64,000 nt of DNA from Variovorax paradoxus (GTDB lineage Bacteria > Pseudomonadota > Gammaproteobacteria > Burkholderiales > Burkholderiaceae_C). Made by a program: the position numbers and the translations under genes. Under the pieces are notes generated by a model. It saw only the letters and a list, made by a program, of their open reading frames with translations. It was not told where the DNA came from and did not search any database. Each line of letters opens with the position of its first letter. Position 1 is the stretch's first letter. Below, piece by piece: positions 53,606-63,030 of this stretch. The stretch spans positions 2,290,501 to 2,354,500 of the forward strand of contig CP063167.1 in NCBI GenBank assembly GCA_016806145.1, read 5' to 3'.

Positions 53606-54651
53606 GAAACTGGCATCGTCGATCCGTCCATCGAGCGGCCGCCATGGTGTGGAAGGCGGCGCGCCTCGTGCTCCATGCCGTGCTCCCCGTAGCCACGCTG
53701 TGGCTGGCGGGCATGCAGGGCGCATGGGCGGCGTGCGTGCGTTATCCGGGCGCGTACGAACACGTCGTCTATATGAACATGGGACAGGTCTATGTCCCCG
53801 ACGGACTTGCCGTCGGGGGCCTCATCAAGAGCCAGAACTTCCCGCTCAACATTCGCGGCCAGGCTGAGCGCATGTTCAACTGTCGCGGCGGCGGCTACAT
53901 CTACGGGCCGATCCTGCAAGGCTCACCGGTAGCGGGCTACTACAACGTCTACTCGACGAACGTGCAGGGCGTCGGCATCCGGCTGTCGCGCGTCGACGGT
54001 CCCTCGATCAGCTACTACCCGCATGCCTACCCCACCCCCAACGGCATCGGCCAACTGGTGGCAGGCACGTGGTTCCAGGTGGAATTGATCAAGACGGCCA
54101 ACATCACCGGCAACGGCTCGCTGGCAGGCGGAACCTACACCCGCTACTACGGCGACGGCGAGCCTTACTGGTCGGCGCTGACGACCATTCTCTCGGGGGA
54201 TGTCAACGGCATCACGATCATCACGCCGTCGTGCTCCGTCGATGCGGGCTCGCGCAACATCCCGGTGGAATTCGGGCGTGTGTCGCTCAGCAACTTCAAG
54301 GGGATGGACTCCACGACGGGCGATCGAAGGTTCAGCATCAAGCTCCAGTGCCAGGCGAATCCGAACCTGCAGAAATGGGTGGACCTGCGCATGGACGCGA
54401 CCCAGGACCCGTCGAACCGGCAGGGAGTGCTGAGGATCACGCAGCGCGGCGCGGGCACCGCGACGGGCGTGGGCATCCAGCTCCTGGGTGGCGATGCCCA
54501 ACCGGTGCGCTTCGGCGAGGGCATGCAGGTCGGACCGATGAAGAACGGCAGCTACGACGTGCCCTACACGGCCCGCTACTACCAGACCGCCGCGAGGATG
54601 CGGCCGGGCCGCGCCGACGGCACCGCGACCTTCACGCTCCAATACCGCTGA
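53602..54651 (+). CDS. Fimbrial tip protein / adhesin
   Basis: A 349-aa secreted protein. The signal is long (about residues 1-43, ending GAWA) with a basic start. Residues about 44-205 form an N-terminal lectin-like domain rich in Tyr and Gly (YIYGPILQGSPVAGYYNVYSTNV). From about 210 a pilin domain begins (ITIITPSCSVDAGSRNIPVEFGRVSLSNF) and ends TATFTLQYR with the usual donor-strand motif. This two-domain layout is that of tip adhesins such as FimH. The ATG overlaps the usher stop (ATGA). The receptor is unknown. Confidence 0.88.
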   Translation: MRNWHRRSVHRAAAMVWKAARLVLHAVLPVATLWLAGMQGAWAACVRYPGAYEHVVYMNMGQVYVPDGLAVGGLIKSQNFPLNIRGQAERMFNCRGGGYIYGPILQGSPVAGYYNVYSTNVQGVGIRLSRVDGPSISYYPHAYPTPNGIGQLVAGTWFQVELIKTANITGNGSLAGGTYTRYYGDGEPYWSALTTILSGDVNGITIITPSCSVDAGSRNIPVEFGRVSLSNFKGMDSTTGDRRFSIKLQCQANPNLQKWVDLRMDATQDPSNRQGVLRITQRGAGTATGVGIQLLGGDAQPVRFGEGMQVGPMKNGSYDVPYTARYYQTAARMRPGRADGTATFTLQYR

Positions 54652-54671
54652 GATCGCCGGCGCTCTTCGCA

Positions 54672-54703
54672 CGGGCAGCGCGCCTTCGGGGGGCGTCTGC
54701 CCG
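54672..54703. terminator. Hairpin between convergent adhesin and regulator genes
   Basis: A 7-bp stem CGGGCAG / CTGCCCG continues, after an internal mismatch, into CGCC / GGCG around a small loop. It lies 20 bp after the adhesin stop in the 102-bp gap before the convergent regulator. No clear T-run. Confidence 0.4.
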
Positions 54704-54753
54704 CGCGCCGCTTTCGCGCTGACGGCAGCGGCGATGCAGCGGCGCCCCGGGCG

Positions 54754-55509
54754 CTACGAAGTGAACGTCGAGCCCAGCACGACCAGGCGATAGCCGATCC
54801 CGTAGATCGTGAGCAGCTGAACTCCCCTGTGCGGCCCGAGTTCGAGCTTCTTGCGCAGGCGGGTCATGTGCACGTCGAGCACGCGCGAGCCGGGATTGGC
54901 GAGCCGATCGAAAAGCCGGGTCTCGATCTCTTCGCGGGTGATGACCTTGCCGAGGTTCTCGAACAGGATGAGCGCGATGTCGAACTCGCGCGGCTGCAGG
55001 CGAACCTCTTCGCCATCGACCATCACGATGCGCCGCAATCGCTTGAAGTAGTAGCCGCCGCAGACCAGGTCCTCCTCGGCCGGCAGATCGACCGGCGCCA
55101 GCTTTCGCGATTGCAGCAGCTGCAGTCGCATCGACAGCTCCGCGCCATTGACGGGCGCGGTGACGAACTCGACGCGTTCGCTGTTGAGCGGTTCGTCGTT
55201 GAAGGTGGAGGCCACGTTCATCGCGTCGCGCGATATGACGACCAGAACGGGCAGCTTCACAACGCCGCGCAAGCTGGCCCAGCGCCGCTGGTTCCATGCC
55301 TTGTCCGCGCACGCGACCAGGGCATCGTAGCGACGCCCCAGGGAGATCGAATCCCACAGGGCCTGCACCGAATCGAAGGCGGCCGAGGTGAAACCCTGCG
55401 AATCCAGCGCGGTGCGCAAGGGACCGCGCTCGTGCTCGTCGCCGAAGATCAAGGCCAGGGAGGAAATGGATTGGAACGCCGACGGATTCGTGTTCTTGCT
55501 CGACGTCAT
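54754..55509 (-). CDS. Orphan OmpR-like regulator with degenerate receiver domain
   Basis: A 251-aa protein. The C-terminal winged helix is canonical: EVRLQPREFDIALILFENLGKVITREEIETRLFD ... RVLDVHMTRLRKKLELGPHRGVQLLTIYGIGYRLV. The N-terminal part has a receiver-like outline (LALIFGDEHERGPLRTALDSQGFTSAAFDS) but the acidic pocket is incomplete, the phospho-acceptor region reads YDALVACADKAW, and the usual TKP is TAPV, with Ala for the conserved Lys. It is therefore probably not phosphorylated. No kinase gene is adjacent. It is convergent with the fimbrial operon and may regulate it. ATG 55509 follows a GGAGGG site. Confidence 0.82.
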   Translation of the reverse strand: MTSSKNTNPSAFQSISSLALIFGDEHERGPLRTALDSQGFTSAAFDSVQALWDSISLGRRYDALVACADKAWNQRRWASLRGVVKLPVLVVISRDAMNVASTFNDEPLNSERVEFVTAPVNGAELSMRLQLLQSRKLAPVDLPAEEDLVCGGYYFKRLRRIVMVDGEEVRLQPREFDIALILFENLGKVITREEIETRLFDRLANPGSRVLDVHMTRLRKKLELGPHRGVQLLTIYGIGYRLVVLGSTFTS

Positions 55510-55670
55510 GGCGCCCGGCCCTCCACGGTTCGCGTGGAGCGCTCGCCACGTGCGCTCGGCAGGTCGGCGGGCCCGCGACATGCGTCCTCACCTGGTCTTG
55601 CTGCTGATTCCCTCATCCCCTGCCCCGGCGGCTTCGGCCGCTTTGTATGTTTATGAAAAATGAAATTTAA

Positions 55671-55692
55671 AAATGAGTGCGAATACTCATTT
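55671..55692. repeat. Inverted repeat in the AT-rich region
   Basis: AAATGAGT and ACTCATTT are perfect 8-base arms around a six-base centre. It lies about 160 bp upstream of the degenerate regulator gene and could be its operator or an RNA hairpin. Confidence 0.5.
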
Positions 55693-55909
55693 CCATCGCA
55701 ATGCATTATCAATCTTGAGTCTGGACGGGGTGAGCTCCGGATAAGGATTTTGTGGATTTCTTGGGATTATGAACTATATAAGTGACGGATATGAGGGAAA
55801 TTATATTCTTTCAAAAGCTAATTTGCTGAATCTATATTAACAATTGCGAGCGTACGAATGCATGTGAAATTAAGGGGTTTATTTAAATTTTGCTCTGATT
55901 CGCGCGAAG

Positions 55910-55925
55910 AGCATTTGCAAATGCT
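55910..55925. repeat. 16-bp perfect palindrome
   Basis: AGCATTTGCAAATGCT is fully self-complementary, with no spacer. A 16-bp palindrome in non-coding DNA between divergent genes is a good candidate for the binding site of a dimeric regulator such as a TetR-type protein. Confidence 0.55.
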
Positions 55926-55966
55926 TCGAGTCGAGAATGAGTTGATAACTTGTTGGAATCGACCGC

Positions 55967-55980
55967 CGGTCTCGAGACCG
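55967..55980. repeat. 14-bp perfect palindrome upstream of the SDR operon
   Basis: CGGTCTCGAGACCG is fully self-complementary and lies 143 bp upstream of the SDR start codon, at the edge where base composition returns to GC-rich. Possible operator. Confidence 0.4.
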
Positions 55981-56122
55981 ATGACGCGCGGCCTGTCGCG
56001 TCTTGCGTCGATTGGCTGAGTTGCCGCACGCCGCCACGCCAGCCAGTCCGCGCAAGCGCCGCCCCGCCCGGCGCGCATAGCCTGCGCATCCCGCGATCGA
56101 CGATCGCGACTCCGGAGCGTGC

Positions 56123-56944
<822 letters not shown>

Positions 56945-56982
56945 CCCCCTCTTCGCTTCGCCCCCCTTCAGGAGACCCTCGC

Positions 56983-58572
56983 ATGCAGACCATCGACCCC
57001 GAACGCGCGGCCATCGCGCGCGTGTCCCTCGCCGACATCGTGCGCCGCGGCGCCCGCCGCCATCCCGACAAGACCGCCGTGATCCAGGGCGAGCGGCGCA
57101 TCAGCTTCGCCGAACTCGACGCGGGCAGCGAGCGCGTCGGCGAGGCGCTGCGCGACCAGGGGTTCACGGGCCACTGCATCGCGACCCTGTGCCTCAACTC
57201 GATCGAGCACCTGAGCGCGATCCAGGCCATCCACAAGTCCGGCAATGTCTGGGTGCCGGTCAACGTGCAGCTCGATGCGGCCGCGATCGAGCACGTGCTG
57301 AGCCATGCCGAGGTCGGCGCCGTCTTCATCGATGCGCCGCTGCTCGCCATGCCCGCGCTGCGCGCGCTGATCGAGCGCCTGGGCCTGCTGACGGTGGTGA
57401 TCGGCGGCACGCAACCCGCGCCAGAGGGCACCCTGCCCTTCGACGCACTGGCCTCGCGCGCGCCCGCCCAGCCGCTGGGCGCGCCGGGCGGCGACGACGA
57501 GCTCGCGCTGATCATGTACACCAGCGGCACCACCGGCAAGCAGAAGGGCGTGATGCATTCGCACCGCTCGGTGCACGGCGCGCTGCTGAGCTGCGCGCAG
57601 AGCTTCGAGGCCACCGAGCACGACGTGGTCGGCTCGGTGCTGCCGCTGTTCCATTGCGCGCAGCACACCATCAGCATGGGCGCGCTGCTGACCGGCGCCA
57701 CGATCTGGCTGGCCAGCGGCTTCGATCCCGCGGCCATGCTGGCGGCGATCGAACGCGAGCGCATCAGCTGGCTGTCGTGCCTGCCGATGATGTACGACGC
57801 GCTGATGAAGCATCCGCAGCGCCCCGCCACCGATCTGTCGTCGCTGCGCCTGTGCATGTACGGCCTGGCGCCGATACCGAAGAACCTGCTCGCGCAGATC
57901 CGCAGCGAGATGTGCGCCGACGTGCGCCTGGGCACCGGCCAGACCGAGATGTACCCGCCGACCATGGTCTACCGCGCGAGCGACCATCCCAGCAAGGACG
58001 GCAACTGCTGGGGCATGTCGGTGGCGGGCGTCGAGACCGCGGTGATGGACGACGACGGCCGGCTGCTCGGGCCGGGCGAGATCGGCGAGATCGTCCATCG
58101 CGGTCCCAACGTCTTCCTCGGCTACCTCAAGGACCCCGAGGCGACGGCCGCGGCGCGCCGCTTCGGCTGGCACCACACGGGCGACATCGGCATGTTCGAG
58201 GCCGACGGGCAGATGCTGTTCCTCGACCGCAAGAAGGACATGATCAAGTCGGGCGGCGAGAACGTCTCGAGCATCAAGCTCGAGGCGGTGCTGCTGGCCC
58301 ATCCCGCGGTGGGCGCCGCGGCCGTGGTGGGCCTGCCGCATCCGCACTGGGGCGAGGCGGTCGCGGCCTTCGTGGTGCGGCGCCCCGCCGCCGAAGCCTG
58401 CGGCGAGGACGAACTGCTGGCCTTCTGCCGCGAGCGCCTGGGCCGCTTCGAGGTGCCGAAGTCGATCCGCTTCGTCGACGCGCTGCCGATGACGCCGACG
58501 GGCAAGGTGCAGAAGTTCCAGCTGCGCAGCGGGCACCTGGAACTGTTCGCGCCGGACGCCGCGCTTCGCTAA
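56983..58572 (+). CDS. Acyl-CoA synthetase (AMP-binding family)
   Basis: A 529-aa adenylate-forming enzyme that activates a carboxylic acid to its CoA thioester. The ATP loop is [16 protein letters not shown] (from 179), followed by [10 protein letters not shown], the [11 protein letters not shown] adenine motif, [45 protein letters not shown] and the catalytic lysine region [14 protein letters not shown] at the end. AGGAG precedes ATG 56983. Substrate chain length cannot be inferred. It is paired with the SDR gene; the riboswitch for folD begins 10 bp after its stop. Confidence 0.92.
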   Translation: MQTIDPERAAIARVSLADIVRRGARRHPDKTAVIQGERRISFAELDAGSERVGEALRDQGFTGHCIATLCLNSIEHLSAIQAIHKSGNVWVPVNVQLDAAAIEHVLSHAEVGAVFIDAPLLAMPALRALIERLGLLTVVIGGTQPAPEGTLPFDALASRAPAQPLGAPGGDDELALIMYTSGTTGKQKGVMHSHRSVHGALLSCAQSFEATEHDVVGSVLPLFHCAQHTISMGALLTGATIWLASGFDPAAMLAAIERERISWLSCLPMMYDALMKHPQRPATDLSSLRLCMYGLAPIPKNLLAQIRSEMCADVRLGTGQTEMYPPTMVYRASDHPSKDGNCWGMSVAGVETAVMDDDGRLLGPGEIGEIVHRGPNVFLGYLKDPEATAAARRFGWHHTGDIGMFEADGQMLFLDRKKDMIKSGGENVSSIKLEAVLLAHPAVGAAAVVGLPHPHWGEAVAAFVVRRPAAEACGEDELLAFCRERLGRFEVPKSIRFVDALPMTPTGKVQKFQLRSGHLELFAPDAALR

Positions 58573-58581
58573 GATGGAGCC

Positions 58582-58652
58582 GCCGCGCAACTGGCGAACG
58601 GATGGAGCACCATCGGGGAGCGCGGCCATCGTCACGCCGATCGCCTGGGCAT
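58582..58652 (+). promoter_or_regulatory. ZTP (pfl) riboswitch upstream of folD
   Basis: The RNA folds as the ZTP/ZMP riboswitch. P1 pairs CCGCGC (58583-58588) with GCGCGG (58620-58625). An inner stem pairs GATGG (58601-58605) with CCATC (58610-58614). The conserved 3' segment GCCGATCGCCTGGGCA (58636-58651) carries the invariant CTGGGC, and its TCGCC (58641-58645) can form the pseudoknot with GGCGA (58593-58597). ZTP riboswitches sense the AICAR-type alarmone of folate shortage and typically stand before folD, purH or glyA. The match to the family pattern is strong although I could not run a covariance model. Confidence 0.9.
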
Positions 58653-58657
58653 GTCTG

Positions 58658-58681
58658 TCGTCTTTTCAGGAGTTCCGACGA
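58658..58681 (+). promoter_or_regulatory. Hairpin enclosing the leader-ORF ribosome site
   Basis: TCGTC (58658-58662) can pair with GACGA (58677-58681), placing AGGAG (58669-58673) in the loop and the A of the leader ATG in the stem. It begins six bases after the riboswitch core and is a candidate expression platform. Confidence 0.45.
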
Positions 58682-58764
58682 TGAGTGTCCGCATGCCCGC
58701 GCCGTACCGGCGCATCCCTTCCCGTCCACGGCTTTCGCCCCTCCGCCTGGGAGGTGCGCGATGA
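58681..58764 (+). CDS. 27-codon Arg-rich leader ORF between the ZTP riboswitch and folD
   Basis: A short frame encoding [20 protein letters not shown], then LRLGGAR. Seven of 27 residues are Arg. An AGGAG ribosome site lies 7 bases before the ATG, and the stop overlaps the folD start (ATGA). It sits wholly between the riboswitch and folD and runs through a hairpin that covers the folD ribosome site, so its translation may open folD for initiation. No homologue is known to me; the peptide itself may have no function. Confidence 0.6.
   Translation: MSVRMPAPYRRIPSRPRLSPLRLGGAR
58740..58754 (+). promoter_or_regulatory. Hairpin masking the folD ribosome site
   Basis: CCTCC (58740-58744) pairs with GGAGG (58750-58754), which is the folD Shine-Dalgarno. 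A ribosome translating the leader ORF would unwind it, giving coupled translation of folD. Confidence 0.45.
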
Positions 58765-59615
58765 CCGCCCCGACGCCCTGCATCCTGCTCGACGGCAAGT
58801 CGGTCGCCACCGCGAACGAGGAGGCGCTGCGACAGCGGGTCTTAGCACTGAAGGCGAGGACCGGCGAACGCACCCCCATCCTCGCCACCCTCCTGGTCGG
58901 CGACGATCCCTCGTCCGCGACCTACGTGCGAATGAAGGGCAATGCCTGCCGCCGCGTCGGCATGGACTCGCGCGTCGTGACGCTCGATGCGCGCGCGACC
59001 ACCGCGGACGTGCTGCGCGAGATCGATGCACTGAACGCCGACGAACAGGTGCATGGCATCCTGCTGCAGCATCCCGTTCCCGCGCAGGTGGACGAGCGGC
59101 AGTGCTTCGACCGCATCGCGATCCGCAAGGACGTGGACGGCGTCACCAGCCACGGCTTCGGCCGGATGGCATTGGGCCAGCCCGCCTTCGGCTCGGCGAC
59201 GCCCGCGGGCATCATGCGGCTGCTCGCGCACTACGGCATCGGCCTCGCCGGCAAGCGCGCGGTGGTCGTCGGCCGCAGCCCGATCCTCGGCAAGCCGCTG
59301 GCGATGATGCTGCTGAACGCCGATGCGACGGTGACCGTGTGCCACTCGAAGACCGCGAACCTCGCCGACGAGGTGCGGCGCGCGGAGGTCATCGTCGGCG
59401 CCGTCGGCCGGCCGCGCTTCATCCGCGGCGACTGGATCCGCGACGGCGCCATCGTCATCGATGCCGGCTACCACGAGGGTGGCGTCGGCGACATCGAGAC
59501 CAAGGGACTGTTCGAGCGCTGCGCGGCGCTCACGCCGGTGCCGGGCGGCGTGGGGCCGATGACGATCTCGACGCTGATCTCGCAGACGCTGGAGGCGGCG
59601 GAGCGTGCAGCCTAG
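58761..59615 (+). CDS. folD: Methylenetetrahydrofolate dehydrogenase/cyclohydrolase FolD
   Basis: A 284-aa bifunctional enzyme interconverting methylene-, methenyl- and 10-formyl-tetrahydrofolate in the cytoplasm. The catalytic lysine is Lys59 in [21 protein letters not shown], the NADP loop [22 protein letters not shown] and PGGVGPMT are all present. The ATG overlaps the leader-ORF stop, with GGGAGG six bases upstream. An upstream ZTP riboswitch links its expression to folate status. 10-Formyl-THF can also be linked to formate, though the FDH island is 35 kb away. Its stop TAG shares the palindrome CTAG with the stop of the convergent kinase gene. Confidence 0.95.
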   Translation: MTAPTPCILLDGKSVATANEEALRQRVLALKARTGERTPILATLLVGDDPSSATYVRMKGNACRRVGMDSRVVTLDARATTADVLREIDALNADEQVHGILLQHPVPAQVDERQCFDRIAIRKDVDGVTSHGFGRMALGQPAFGSATPAGIMRLLAHYGIGLAGKRAVVVGRSPILGKPLAMMLLNADATVTVCHSKTANLADEVRRAEVIVGAVGRPRFIRGDWIRDGAIVIDAGYHEGGVGDIETKGLFERCAALTPVPGGVGPMTISTLISQTLEAAERAA

Positions 59616-61462
59616 CCGTGCCGCTCGCCGCGCTCGTCCTGCTCTCCGCGAATGATCTGGTGCAGCGTCCGCAACAGCACCTCCGGCTGCACCGGCTTGA
59701 ACATCACGACCAGCCCGCTGGCATAGGCCGCGCGCACGCGCTCGGGATCGGTATCGCCCGTGACCAGGATCGTGGGCACGCGGCGGCCGGCGAGCCGGCG
59801 CAGTTCCGCGGTGGCCTCGATGCCGTCCTGCGGATCGGCGAGCCGGAAGTCGATGAGGAAGGCGTCGAAGCCGTCGGGCGTGGCGCGCACCTGCGCGCTG
59901 GCTTCGGCGAGCCGGTTCGTGATCTCGATGCGCTCGCAGTAGGGCGCGAGCCACATGCGCACCGCCTCGCCCACCGGCTGCTCGTCGTCGAGCAGCAGCA
60001 CGCGCGGCGGCACCAGCGGCAGCTCGGTGGTGTCGGCCTGCGCGGTATCGGGCACGGCCGCGGGCGCGGCGGGCAAGGCGCTGGGCACGGGCGGGCGGCG
60101 CGGCAGGTCGACCCAGAACACGCTGCCGCGGCCGAGCCGCGAGCGCACGCCGATCTCGCCGCCGAGCAGGTCCACCAGCCGCTTGACGATGGCCAGCCCG
60201 ATGCCCAGGCCGCGCGCGACATCGCGCTGCGGGTTGTCGACCTGGTAGAACTCGTCGAACACATGGGGCAGGTGCTCGGGCGCGATGCCCAGGCCGGTGT
60301 CCCACACGGCCAGCCGCAGGCGGTCCCCGCGCGGCCGCGCGCTCACGAGGATGCCGCCCTCACGCGTGTACTTGAGCGCGTTGTCGACGAAGTTGGTCAG
60401 CACGCGCAGCAGCAGGTCGCCATCGGTCTGCAGCCATTCGGGCGCGGTGTGGAAACGCAGCGCGAGGCCCGCCTGCTGGGTGCGCGGCTCGAAGATCTGC
60501 GACAGCCGCAGGAACAGCGGGTCCACCGCCATCCGCACCGGCTGCGGCACCACCGTGCCCGCGTCGATCTTCGAGATGTCGAGCATCGCGTTGAGCAGGC
60601 CGCTCACCGCGTCGGTGGCCTGCACCACGCGGCTGGCCACGGGGGCCAGCGGATGGTCGGCGAGGTCGCGCTCCAGCGAGCGCGAGAACAGCGCCAGCGC
60701 ATGCACCGGCTGGCGCAGGTCGTGGCTGGCCGAGGCGAAGAAGCGGCTGCGCTCGCGGTTGAGCCGCTGCAGTTCGAAGGACTGGCGCAGCAGCTGCTCG
60801 CTCAGCAGTTCCTTGTCGATCTGGTCCGACAGGCTGCGCCGGATCAGCTGGTGCTGCGACAGCGCATAGCGCGCCATCGAGCCGCCGAACAGCAGCCCGA
60901 CCACGCAGGTGAACCAGCCATCGGTGCCGCCCATCCAGGCGAAGCGCGTGACCACCCCCAGCGTGAGCGGAATCGTGACCACGGGCACCATCGCGCGCCA
61001 GGTGGCGATCACCGGCACCGAGCCCATGAGCACCGCGAACATGCCCAGCAGCAGGATCAGGATGCGCATCGGCGACTCGGTGCCCGGCGGCATCAGCGCC
61101 CAGGGCGCCAGCGTCCACATCGACATGTAGGCGCCCAGCGGCAGCATGAAGCGCCACGCGCCCTCGGGCTGGCGCAGCGTGAACTCGGGCTCGGGGTAGA
61201 GGCGCGCGTTCCAGCGCATGAACACCAGCCGCAGGCACAGCAGCGTGCAGATCGCGACGCCCCATGCCAGCGCGCCGAAGCCGCGCGTCATCCAGAAGAA
61301 CACGCCGGCCATCGCGATCGCCGAAGCCAGTGCCGTCAACACCGTGGGCGGTCCCATCACGAACATGCGCCGCAGCAGGCGTTCGCGGACCAGTTGCGCG
61401 TGGGAGTCGGCGGGCCCGGGCACGGGGCCCGACGGGGTGGAGGTGGCGCCGGGCGTACGCAT
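59612..61462 (-). CDS. Hybrid sensor histidine kinase/response regulator
   Basis: A 616-aa membrane hybrid kinase. Residues about 35-200 hold five or six helices in paired arrangement ([55 protein letters not shown] and others), with no large periplasmic domain. HisKA has His247 in [24 protein letters not shown], then the ATPase boxes [16 protein letters not shown] and [11 protein letters not shown]-terminal receiver ([14 protein letters not shown] ... [16 protein letters not shown] ... [11 protein letters not shown]) completes it. The signal is unknown; the fold is common in Comamonadaceae. TACACT lies 7 bp before ATG 61462, and no ribosome site is visible, suggesting a leaderless start. Confidence 0.92.
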   Translation of the reverse strand: MRTPGATSTPSGPVPGPADSHAQLVRERLLRRMFVMGPPTVLTALASAIAMAGVFFWMTRGFGALAWGVAICTLLCLRLVFMRWNARLYPEPEFTLRQPEGAWRFMLPLGAYMSMWTLAPWALMPPGTESPMRILILLLGMFAVLMGSVPVIATWRAMVPVVTIPLTLGVVTRFAWMGGTDGWFTCVVGLLFGGSMARYALSQHQLIRRSLSDQIDKELLSEQLLRQSFELQRLNRERSRFFASASHDLRQPVHALALFSRSLERDLADHPLAPVASRVVQATDAVSGLLNAMLDISKIDAGTVVPQPVRMAVDPLFLRLSQIFEPRTQQAGLALRFHTAPEWLQTDGDLLLRVLTNFVDNALKYTREGGILVSARPRGDRLRLAVWDTGLGIAPEHLPHVFDEFYQVDNPQRDVARGLGIGLAIVKRLVDLLGGEIGVRSRLGRGSVFWVDLPRRPPVPSALPAAPAAVPDTAQADTTELPLVPPRVLLLDDEQPVGEAVRMWLAPYCERIEITNRLAEASAQVRATPDGFDAFLIDFRLADPQDGIEATAELRRLAGRRVPTILVTGDTDPERVRAAYASGLVVMFKPVQPEVLLRTLHQIIRGEQDERGERHG

Positions 61463-61539
61463 GGGCGGCAGTGTAAGGGCCGTTCCAGCGCGTCCGGCCG
61501 CCGGAGGCGCGGTGCTCGCCCGACCCTTGCCGCTCCTCC

Positions 61540-61628
61540 ATGAACGCAATCGAGGAAGCACGCCGGCTCATCACGGCCGAGCCGAACAGCGAGGCGTTCC
61601 TGACCCTGGCACGGATCGCCAGCCGACC
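61540..61628 (+). pseudogene. Probable 5' remnant of a truncated gene
   Basis: The frame opens with an ATG and a natural-looking start, MNAIEEARRLITAEPNSEAF, then LTLARIAS, after which it runs antisense into the 3' end of the amidohydrolase gene and loses protein character (SASASLTPCSCNGV). This looks like the first 30 codons of a small helical protein cut off when the amidohydrolase segment arrived. From memory, related bacteria have short proteins that start similarly, but I could not check. No strong ribosome site. Confidence 0.35.
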
Positions 61629-62969
61629 TCAGTGCATCTCGGCCAGCGCCTCCTTGACGCCCTGTTCCTGCAATGGCGTGTCGCCGCCGTCGAGGTGCAG
61701 GGCCGCGTGCGGCGGTACCGGGGTTGCGCAGTCCTTGTGAATTACGCCATCCTTCATCACCAGTTGCACCTTGGCCGGGTCCGTCAGCAGCGACAGGTCT
61801 TGCAGCGGGTCACCGTCCACCAGGACGATGTCGGCGAGAAAGCCGGCCTTCAAGCGCCCCAGTTCGTCGGGCCGCAGCATGATCTGTCCGCCCAGCCGCG
61901 TCGCAGCCATCAGTGCCTCCTTGGGTGTCATGCCGATGTAGTCGACGAAGTACTGGAGGTCGTTGGCATTGGTGCCGTGCGGCATCCACGCGAATCCATA
62001 GTCGCCGCCCGGCAGGATGCGAATGCCGCGCTTGTGCATCTCGCGCAGCGACGCCGATGCGATCTCCAGTTCGCGCTTGTAGCCCATCTGCGTGGCGACC
62101 GCCTCCGTGATGCCGTACTCGGCCGCGTTGTAGGTCGTGCGAATGAGCCAGCCGATGCCCGGTGCGACGAAGTGCCGGTCCCTGGCCGCCTCGAGCATGT
62201 CAAGCGCTTCCGAATCGGCAAAGCTGGCGTGGTAGACCATCTCGATGCCGTGGCGCACGCACTGCTTGACCGACTCGCTGGAGCGCGCATGCGCGGCCAT
62301 GCGCTTGCCATAGCGCTTGGCTTCCTGCGCCAGCATGGCGACCTCGTCTTCGGCGAACGGCGACATCTCCGCGGGCAGGCCGGCGATGTACTCACCCGAC
62401 AGATTGATCTTCAGGTGGTCCACGCCGTACTTGATGAAGGTGCGGGCCGACTTGCGGATCTCCTCGGGACCGCTGCAGACACTGCCGAAACTGAGTTCTT
62501 CGAACTTCATGTGCGGCAGCGTGTTGTCGCCCAGCGCGCCGATGGTGGTGATCTCCTGGCTGCCGGCCAGGTAGCGCGGGCCGGGGAACTCGCCCGCGTC
62601 GATGGCGTTGCGCAAGACCACGTCCAGCCGCGGCTTGGCCGCTGCGGCGCCGATCGCGGAGGTCCACCCCATGTCGAGGTAGCGCTTGGCCACGCGCACG
62701 CACCAAAGCATGTGCTCCTCGGGCGGCATGAACTGGATGGCCGCGAGGGACGGCTGGTCGTTCCACGAGAAATGCGTATGAGCCTCGGTCATTCCCGGCA
62801 TGAGAAAGCGGCCCTTGCCATCGATCACGCGCGCGTCATCGGTGCTCACTCGCTGGGGGAAGCGCGCCACCTCGACGATGCGCTTTCCCTCCACGAGAAG
62901 GTCGCCGGCGTACGGGTCCTCGCCCGAGCCGTCGAAGATGCGAACGTTGGTGAATGCAATACGGGTCAT
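61629..62969 (-). CDS. Metal-dependent amidohydrolase (prolidase/imidazolonepropionase-like)
   Basis: A 446-aa amidohydrolase-superfamily enzyme. Metal ligands are visible: His64 and His66 (TEAHTHFSW), Lys187 (HLKINLSG, likely carboxylated), His227 (MAAHARSS), His247 (VYHASFAD) and Asp323 (PGGDYGF). The fold ends with LGRLKAGFLADIVLVDGDPL, the usual amidohydrolase C-terminal beta block. The substrate is probably an amide, lactam or dipeptide-like compound. A GGAGGAG site 9 bases before ATG 62969 decides the start. Its neighbours, an alpha/beta hydrolase and an FAH-family gene, point to a catabolic operon. Confidence 0.88.
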   Translation of the reverse strand: MTRIAFTNVRIFDGSGEDPYAGDLLVEGKRIVEVARFPQRVSTDDARVIDGKGRFLMPGMTEAHTHFSWNDQPSLAAIQFMPPEEHMLWCVRVAKRYLDMGWTSAIGAAAAKPRLDVVLRNAIDAGEFPGPRYLAGSQEITTIGALGDNTLPHMKFEELSFGSVCSGPEEIRKSARTFIKYGVDHLKINLSGEYIAGLPAEMSPFAEDEVAMLAQEAKRYGKRMAAHARSSESVKQCVRHGIEMVYHASFADSEALDMLEAARDRHFVAPGIGWLIRTTYNAAEYGITEAVATQMGYKRELEIASASLREMHKRGIRILPGGDYGFAWMPHGTNANDLQYFVDYIGMTPKEALMAATRLGGQIMLRPDELGRLKAGFLADIVLVDGDPLQDLSLLTDPAKVQLVMKDGVIHKDCATPVPPHAALHLDGGDTPLQEQGVKEALAEMH

Positions 62970-63030
62970 CGTTGTCTCCTCCGGCATGCGCTGCCGGCCA
63001 TGGGGTTGTCGAATGGCGCCTGGCGCCGTT

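Larger units (their letters stand above)
55510..56122. other. 613-bp AT-rich non-coding region
   Basis: The core (about 55640-55960) is strikingly AT-rich compared with the GC-rich surroundings and has no convincing gene on either strand; short open frames lack ribosome sites and protein-like composition. It contains three clear dyads, listed separately. It must hold the promoters of the degenerate regulator (minus) and of the SDR operon (plus). Its composition resembles DNA bound by H-NS/MvaT-type silencers, or DNA of foreign origin. Confidence 0.65.

Noticed and set aside
55818..56078. An 86-codon minus-strand frame in the AT-rich region
   Set aside because: It spans the composition change, has no ribosome site and no protein-like pattern.
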